Program-made: the position numbers and the translations under genes
In this document: positions 59,836 through 64,000 of the stretch, piece after piece
Layout of the letters: the number at the start of each line of letters is the position of its first letter
Position numbering within the stretch: position 1 is the stretch's first letter
Assembly: GCF_001913155.1 (NCBI RefSeq)
Contig: NZ_CP018760.1
Coordinates: 124,001-188,000 of the forward strand
Length of the DNA: 64,000 nucleotides
Reading direction: 5' to 3'
Source of the DNA: Maribacter hydrothermalis
GTDB taxonomy: Bacteria > Bacteroidota > Bacteroidia > Flavobacteriales > Flavobacteriaceae
The notes under the pieces: generated by a model
Database searches by the model: none
Told to the model about the DNA's origin: nothing
Seen by the model: only the letters and a program-made list of their open reading frames with translations

Positions 59836-61308
59836 ATGAATCTAACTATAGAAAACATACTTCTTATAGGTTCTATTTTGTTGTTTATCAGCATTATAGT
59901 TGGCAAAACTTCGTACAAATTTGGTGTACCCACTTTAATTCTTTTCTTGGCAATAGGTATGTTGGCAGGATCTGATGGTATTGGTGGTATTCATTTTAAT
60001 GACCCTAAACTTGCCCAATTTATAGGTATTGTTTCTCTGAATTTTATTTTATTTTCCGGTGGTTTGGATACCAACTGGAGTGCGGTAAAACCGATTTTAA
60101 AAGAAGGTATTATGCTTTCTACTTTAGGGGTTTTGCTCACTGCACTTACCTTAGGCACTTTTGTGTACTACATTACCGATTTCACCATTTACGAAAGTAT
60201 GTTATTAGGCTCTATAGTTTCGTCTACCGATGCGGCTGCGGTGTTCTCCATTTTACGTTCTAAAAACTTAGCGCTTAAGAGCAATCTAAGACCCACGTTA
60301 GAACTAGAAAGTGGTAGTAACGACCCCATGGCTTATGTGCTTACGCTAGCTTTTTTAACATTGGTTATCAATCAAGATTTAAGCATACTATCTATTATTC
60401 CGCTGTTTTTAAAACAAATGATTTTAGGTGGCATCGGCGGATTCGCATTTGGGAAATTGAGCGAAATAATCATTAACAAAATTAAATTAGGTTTTGAAGG
60501 ACTGTATCCGGTTTTGGTAATTGCACTAATGTTCATTACATTTTCTGCTACCGACACCGTTGGTGGTAACGGATTCTTAGCTATTTACATTTGTGCCGTG
60601 TATTTGGGCAATCAAGATTTAATACATAAATCGACCATATTGAAAATGTTCGACGGTATGGCTTGGTTAATGCAAATTGTGTTGTTCCTTACGTTAGGAT
60701 TATTGGTTTTTCCGTCACAAATCACTCCGTATTTGGGAATAGGACTGCTCATTTCAATATTCTTAATTATTGTTGCCAGACCTGTTAGTGTTTTTCTTAG
60801 CCTCATGTTCTTTAAAATGAAAATTGGGCGAAGGTTCTATATCTCGTGGGTTGGCTTACGTGGTGCCGTACCCATTGTATTTGCTACATATCCCCTATTA
60901 GCAGGTATTGACAAAGCAAATATCATTTTTAGTATCGTTTTCTTTATATCCGTTTCGTCCGTATTAATCCAAGGAACTACCTTATCTAATTTTGCAAAAT
61001 GGCTAAATGTTGCCTTGCCCGATAAAGTGAAAGCTATAGCTGAGAATGATAGGTATATTCTTAATCTGCCTAAATCTGCTATGGAAGAAGTAACTATCCT
61101 ACCTAATAGTTTTGCTGTGGATAAGCGAATAATCGATTTACATTTTCCTAGGACTGCTTTCATTGTTATGATCAAAAGAGGTAGTACATTTGTACGACCA
61201 GGAGGATCTACAATAATTGAAGCAAATGACATTTTAGTTTTGTTGTTAGACAATGAAGAAAGTTTGAAAGAAGTTAATGTAATTCTCGACCAGGCAGTTT
61301 TGGTATAA
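59836..61308 (+). CDS. CPA1-type potassium/proton antiporter with RCK C domain
   Basis: A 490-residue protein with about twelve membrane helices of the NhaP2/CvrA group: VGKTSYKFGVPTLILFLAIGMLAGSDG, GLDTNWSAVKPILKEG, VSSTDAAAVFSILR and LELESGSNDPMAYVLT (with the ion-binding ND pair), ending in a TrkA-C/RCK_C domain (LPNSFAVDKRIIDLHFPRTAFIVMIKRGSTFVRPGGSTIIEANDILVLL). It exports cations in exchange for protons. A short secreted protein gene starts one base after its stop. Confidence 0.92.
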   Translation: MNLTIENILLIGSILLFISIIVGKTSYKFGVPTLILFLAIGMLAGSDGIGGIHFNDPKLAQFIGIVSLNFILFSGGLDTNWSAVKPILKEGIMLSTLGVLLTALTLGTFVYYITDFTIYESMLLGSIVSSTDAAAVFSILRSKNLALKSNLRPTLELESGSNDPMAYVLTLAFLTLVINQDLSILSIIPLFLKQMILGGIGGFAFGKLSEIIINKIKLGFEGLYPVLVIALMFITFSATDTVGGNGFLAIYICAVYLGNQDLIHKSTILKMFDGMAWLMQIVLFLTLGLLVFPSQITPYLGIGLLISIFLIIVARPVSVFLSLMFFKMKIGRRFYISWVGLRGAVPIVFATYPLLAGIDKANIIFSIVFFISVSSVLIQGTTLSNFAKWLNVALPDKVKAIAENDRYILNLPKSAMEEVTILPNSFAVDKRIIDLHFPRTAFIVMIKRGSTFVRPGGSTIIEANDILVLLLDNEESLKEVNVILDQAVLV

Positions 61309-61309
61309 T

Positions 61310-61684
61310 ATGAAAAGTATAAATAACCTATTTAAAGTTCTTTTACTCGTTACAATATATTGTTTCGGAATATATAGTTCTGCAAATACGTTACCCTTTT
61401 CTTACGAGATTGTTTTAAGCCAAAATGATGATCAGAAAACATACTATTCTGAATCTTCCAAGGTTTTATCTCCTCATGCCCAACAAACCGAAATTTCAAT
61501 TGCTGACGTTACCGAAGTTTCATCACCAAATTACAAGCTGCCTTTTACTAGTTTTAACTCACATCTATCCAATAATGAGTTAATCCTCAACGCAAGATAT
61601 AAGCAGTACAAACTGTATGCTAATACACTTTTGATCAGACATAGAAAGTCTGACCTTATCTTCCCTTTTCATAGTTTCTGGTAA
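61310..61684 (+). CDS. Small secreted protein, coupled to the antiporter
   Basis: A 124-residue protein with a signal peptide (LLLVTIYCFGIYSSANT). The mature part is polar, with KQYKLYANTLLIRHRKSDLIFPFHSFW at the end. I do not recognise a family. It starts at 61310, two bases after the antiporter stop, so it is probably translated from the same message; this tight order suggests a joint function but does not prove it. Confidence 0.6.
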   Translation: MKSINNLFKVLLLVTIYCFGIYSSANTLPFSYEIVLSQNDDQKTYYSESSKVLSPHAQQTEISIADVTEVSSPNYKLPFTSFNSHLSNNELILNARYKQYKLYANTLLIRHRKSDLIFPFHSFW

Positions 61685-61790
61685 TCCATTTTATACATGC
61701 TAACCATTGAGTTAGCTCATTTTAAATGTCTTTATGGTGTGAGTCATCACTTCATACAAAAATCAGTATCTCATATTAATATAGAAAAAA

Positions 61791-62276
61791 ATGGAATTAG
61801 GAATAGCCGCTATCGGTATAGCATCTGTTGCACTTTGTGCAATGCCTTTTGTTATTACAAACAGAAGTAGAAAAAGAAAAGAAAAACAAATGATGGCTTC
61901 TTTAACCGAAGTCGCAAGCAAACATAATTGTCAAATTACGGAATATGAAATTTTTGGTCACTACGGCATAGGTGTTGATACTCAGAAAAAGTTCGTGTTC
62001 TTCATTTCAAAATCTGGAGAAGTTTTAAATCAGCAGTATGCCAATTTAGCTACTATTAAAACTTGTGAAATTACTAATATCGGTAAATCGTATGCCAAAA
62101 AGGAGAAAATAACAGCGCGTTTACTACTGACTCTTTTTTCTAAAAAAATAAATGAACCGGACACCGTTTTTGAATTCTATGACGCTGAAATTAATTTCCA
62201 ATTAAGTGGAGAATTTCAATCAATAGAAAAGTGGAACAAGACCATTAAAAACTTGCTTAAAAGTAATAAGGTTTAG
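61791..62276 (+). CDS. Membrane-anchored protein of unknown function
   Basis: A 161-residue protein with one N-terminal membrane helix (LGIAAIGIASVALCAMPFVIT) and a basic stop-transfer (NRSRKRKEKQ). The remaining 120 residues form an alpha/beta domain (ITEYEIFGHYGIGVDTQKKFVFFISKSGEV, TVFEFYDAEINFQLSGEFQSIEKWNKTIKNLL) of PH-like appearance, probably cytoplasmic. No family is recognised. It is followed by a terminator. Confidence 0.65.
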   Translation: MELGIAAIGIASVALCAMPFVITNRSRKRKEKQMMASLTEVASKHNCQITEYEIFGHYGIGVDTQKKFVFFISKSGEVLNQQYANLATIKTCEITNIGKSYAKKEKITARLLLTLFSKKINEPDTVFEFYDAEINFQLSGEFQSIEKWNKTIKNLLKSNKV

Positions 62277-62300
62277 TCGTCATTGTTTTCTTTAAATATA

Positions 62301-62347
62301 AAAGCGGATAGATAATCTTATTAAGGATAGCTATTCGCTTTTGTTTT
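62301..62347 (+). terminator. Intrinsic terminator
   Basis: AAAGCGGATAG pairs with CTATTCGCTTT with one G-T pair; the stem is followed by TTTGTTTTT. It lies 25 bases after the stop of the gene ending at 62276. Confidence 0.7.
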
Positions 62348-62398
62348 TAAATAGATTACAAAGTATTTTAGTACTTGAAATAGCTAGAAAAAAGAATA

Positions 62399-63010
62399 AT
62401 GAAATTATTTGATATTGAGGTAGACCATACCACCAACCTACTTCCCCATGGCGGAACGGTTAACTACTACGGAAAGATTCTTACCCCTGAAGAAGCAATA
62501 CATTATTTGGATATATTATTGAACAAAATTGAATGGAAAAACGATGAAGCGATCATCTTTGGAAAGAAAATAATTACCAAACGGAAGGTAGCATGGTATG
62601 GTGAAAAACCATTTCACTACACGTACTCTAAAACCACCAAACTCGCATTATCATGGACCACCGAATTACTTGAATTGAAATCAAAAGTGGAACAAGAAAG
62701 TGGTGAAACGTTCAACTCTTGTCTACTAAATCTATATCATGATGGTAGTGAAGGAATGGCTTGGCATAGTGACGGAGAAAAGGACCTTAAAAAGAACGGC
62801 GCCATTGCCTCTCTTAGTTTTGGCGATGAACGTAAATTTGCTTTTAAACATAAAGAAACCAAGGAAAAAGTAGAATTGGTTTTAGAACATGGTAGTTTAC
62901 TGATTATGAAAGACGAAACCCAAACACATTGGCTACATCGGCTGCCCCCAACTACTAAAAGCAAGAATCCAAGAGTGAATTTGACTTTTAGAACTATTGA
63001 AGAAAAGTAG
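62399..63010 (+). CDS. AlkB-like 2-oxoglutarate/Fe(II) dioxygenase
   Basis: A 203-residue DNA/RNA demethylase-like protein. The iron site is H123 and D125 in AWHSDGE and H180 in HWLHRLPP; the 2-oxoglutarate arginines are in NPRVNLTFR; the substrate loop is RKVAWYGEKPFHYTYS. This layout is that of ALKBH2/3-like bacterial repair enzymes, which remove alkyl groups from N1-methyladenine and N3-methylcytosine by oxidation. It has its own short leader after a terminator. Confidence 0.92.
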   Translation: MKLFDIEVDHTTNLLPHGGTVNYYGKILTPEEAIHYLDILLNKIEWKNDEAIIFGKKIITKRKVAWYGEKPFHYTYSKTTKLALSWTTELLELKSKVEQESGETFNSCLLNLYHDGSEGMAWHSDGEKDLKKNGAIASLSFGDERKFAFKHKETKEKVELVLEHGSLLIMKDETQTHWLHRLPPTTKSKNPRVNLTFRTIEEK

Positions 63011-63080
63011 AACTACCATTCTCCTTAGCATTTTTAATTTCCTGTCGTTCTCATCATAATTTTTACTTTAATTTTGCAGC

Positions 63081-64000
63081 ATGGTCAGAAATGTACAGTT
63101 GCGATTATCATTAAAGGAAGAAGGCACACCTAACGGATTAGAAATTCGTGCGGCAAAGTACCTGGGACTCGAAGATGGAACCTTTAAAATTAAGGTGCTT
63201 CGAAAGTCTATAGATGCTCGTAAGCCTAAAATTTTCTTTAATTACAAACTGGCAATTTATATTAACGAACCAGCTCCGAGCAATGCGCTTAACTTTAAAT
63301 ACAAAGATGTATCGAACGCTAAACCTATACATATTGTAGGTTTTGGTCCAGCAGGGATGTGGGCAGCGTTACGTTGTTTAGAAATGGGCTATAAACCCAT
63401 TGTTCTTGAACGTGGTAATAATGTAAAAGACCGTAGGCGCGATTTAAAAGCTATAAACCAAGACCACAAGGTAAACCCTGAAAGTAATTATTGCTTTGGG
63501 GAAGGTGGTGCCGGCACGTATTCCGATGGAAAATTATATACCCGTAGCCTTAAACGTGGCGATGTACGTCGCATTTTTGAAAGCTTAGTTTTTCATGGGG
63601 CTACAGATCAAATTTTGGTTGATGCCCATCCACATATTGGAACGAATAAACTGCCTAAAATTGTTCAGAATATTCGTGAAGTAATTCAGAAACAAGGTGG
63701 TGAAATACACTTCAACACCAAAGTGACCGATTTCGTCATCAAGAATAATACGTTAAAAGCAATTGTTTTAAATAATACCGATGAAATGGCTGTTGAACGT
63801 GTGATTCTGGCAACGGGACATTCAGCTCGTGATATTTTCGATTTATTACATAAAAAGAGCATTACACTTGAAGCAAAATCGTTTGCCATGGGTGTGCGTG
63901 TAGAGCACCCTCAGCATATCATCGATAGTATTCAATACCATTGCTCTGGTGAACGTAGCGAATTGTTACCTGCAGCTTCTTATAGTTTAGTAGAACAAGT
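63081..64000 (+). CDS. FAD-dependent oxidoreductase (COG2509-like), 3' end cut by window
   Basis: The frame runs from ATG 63081 past the end of the window; 306 codons are visible. The N-terminal 80 residues are a lead domain (VLRKSIDARKPKIFFNYKLAIYI), followed by the dinucleotide-binding motif PIHIVGFGPAGMWAALRCLEMGYKPIVLERG, then NPESNYCFGEGGAGTYSDGKLYTR and VILATGHSARDIF. The pattern matches uncharacterised FAD-dependent dehydrogenases of about 520 residues, so roughly 210 residues are missing. Confidence 0.88.
   Translation, partial: MVRNVQLRLSLKEEGTPNGLEIRAAKYLGLEDGTFKIKVLRKSIDARKPKIFFNYKLAIYINEPAPSNALNFKYKDVSNAKPIHIVGFGPAGMWAALRCLEMGYKPIVLERGNNVKDRRRDLKAINQDHKVNPESNYCFGEGGAGTYSDGKLYTRSLKRGDVRRIFESLVFHGATDQILVDAHPHIGTNKLPKIVQNIREVIQKQGGEIHFNTKVTDFVIKNNTLKAIVLNNTDEMAVERVILATGHSARDIFDLLHKKSITLEAKSFAMGVRVEHPQHIIDSIQYHCSGERSELLPAASYSLVEQ

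Noticed and set aside
1..64000. CRISPR arrays, tRNA, rRNA, phage structural genes, restriction systems or toxin-antitoxin pairs
   Set aside because: None could be recognised by reading; no regular spacer repeat, tRNA-like cloverleaf, or matching gene family was seen.

Overview
The window reads as chromosome of a marine-type Flavobacteriaceae (Bacteroidota; I would guess the Maribacter/Zobellia/Cellulophaga area, without proof). The base composition is AT-rich. Starts are preceded by A-rich leaders rather than Shine-Dalgarno motifs, several promoters carry the Bacteroidota -7 box TAnnTTTG, and many exported lipoproteins and flavobacterial families (2TM, DUF2490, DUF4331, DUF547, LETM1-like, PVC-type dehydrogenase) are present. 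No rRNA, tRNA or CRISPR array was seen. Both window ends cut a gene: a YdeI-like protein at the left and an FAD-dependent oxidoreductase at the right.

Layout. 0-3.5 kb: YdeI-like fragment and two exported amidohydrolases in tandem. 3.6-13.9 kb, nearly all minus strand: DUF998 and sterol-desaturase-like membrane proteins, VOC and PNPOx-type proteins, a polysaccharide deacetylase, then an LCIB-type (theta-class) carbonic anhydrase with a bestrophin channel, an SDR with an operator-like palindrome, and an AraC regulator. 13.9-19.8 kb is an accessory block: an IS3-family element with a -1 frameshift site, a truncated DUF6090-like gene, a displaced 116-bp copy of the 3' end of the neighbouring S41 protease gene, small orphan genes separated by long imperfect palindromes (cassette-like), and an IS1182-type element with a probable 6-bp target duplication.

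19.8-34.7 kb: exported hydrolases (tricorn-like S41 protease, GH43, sortilin-type propeller, S9 peptidase), a DUF2490 protein, a Cu-Zn superoxide dismutase lipoprotein and an ECF sigma/anti-sigma pair. 34.7-44.5 kb: a frameshifted two-domain VOC gene, a TIGR04283-type glycosyltransferase, DUF547 and RND/MMPL proteins, a DUF4331 protein split over two genes followed by a TPR lipoprotein, and a LETM1-like protein.

44.6-48.7 kb is a LytS/LytTR two-component operon carrying five copies of the 2TM domain, one of them fused to the histidine kinase, plus the remnant of a sixth. 48.9-55.5 kb is a probable sugar oxidation operon (Gfo/Idh/MocA, sugar isomerase/epimerase, and a 1163-residue ThuA-propeller-HEAT-jelly-roll-cupredoxin fusion) divergent from an AraC regulator. 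55.7-64 kb holds a TPR lipoprotein, nitrilase, GT2, ArsR-LLM pair, K+/H+ antiporter, AlkB-like dioxygenase and the truncated FAD protein.

The most interesting items are the carbonic anhydrase-bestrophin operon (a bacterial counterpart of the algal CO2-concentrating LCIB/bestrophin pairing), the 2TM-kinase operon, the cupredoxin-terminated dehydrogenase fusion, the cassette-like block with its duplicated gene end, and an interspersed hairpin repeat whose stems show compensatory changes between its three copies.
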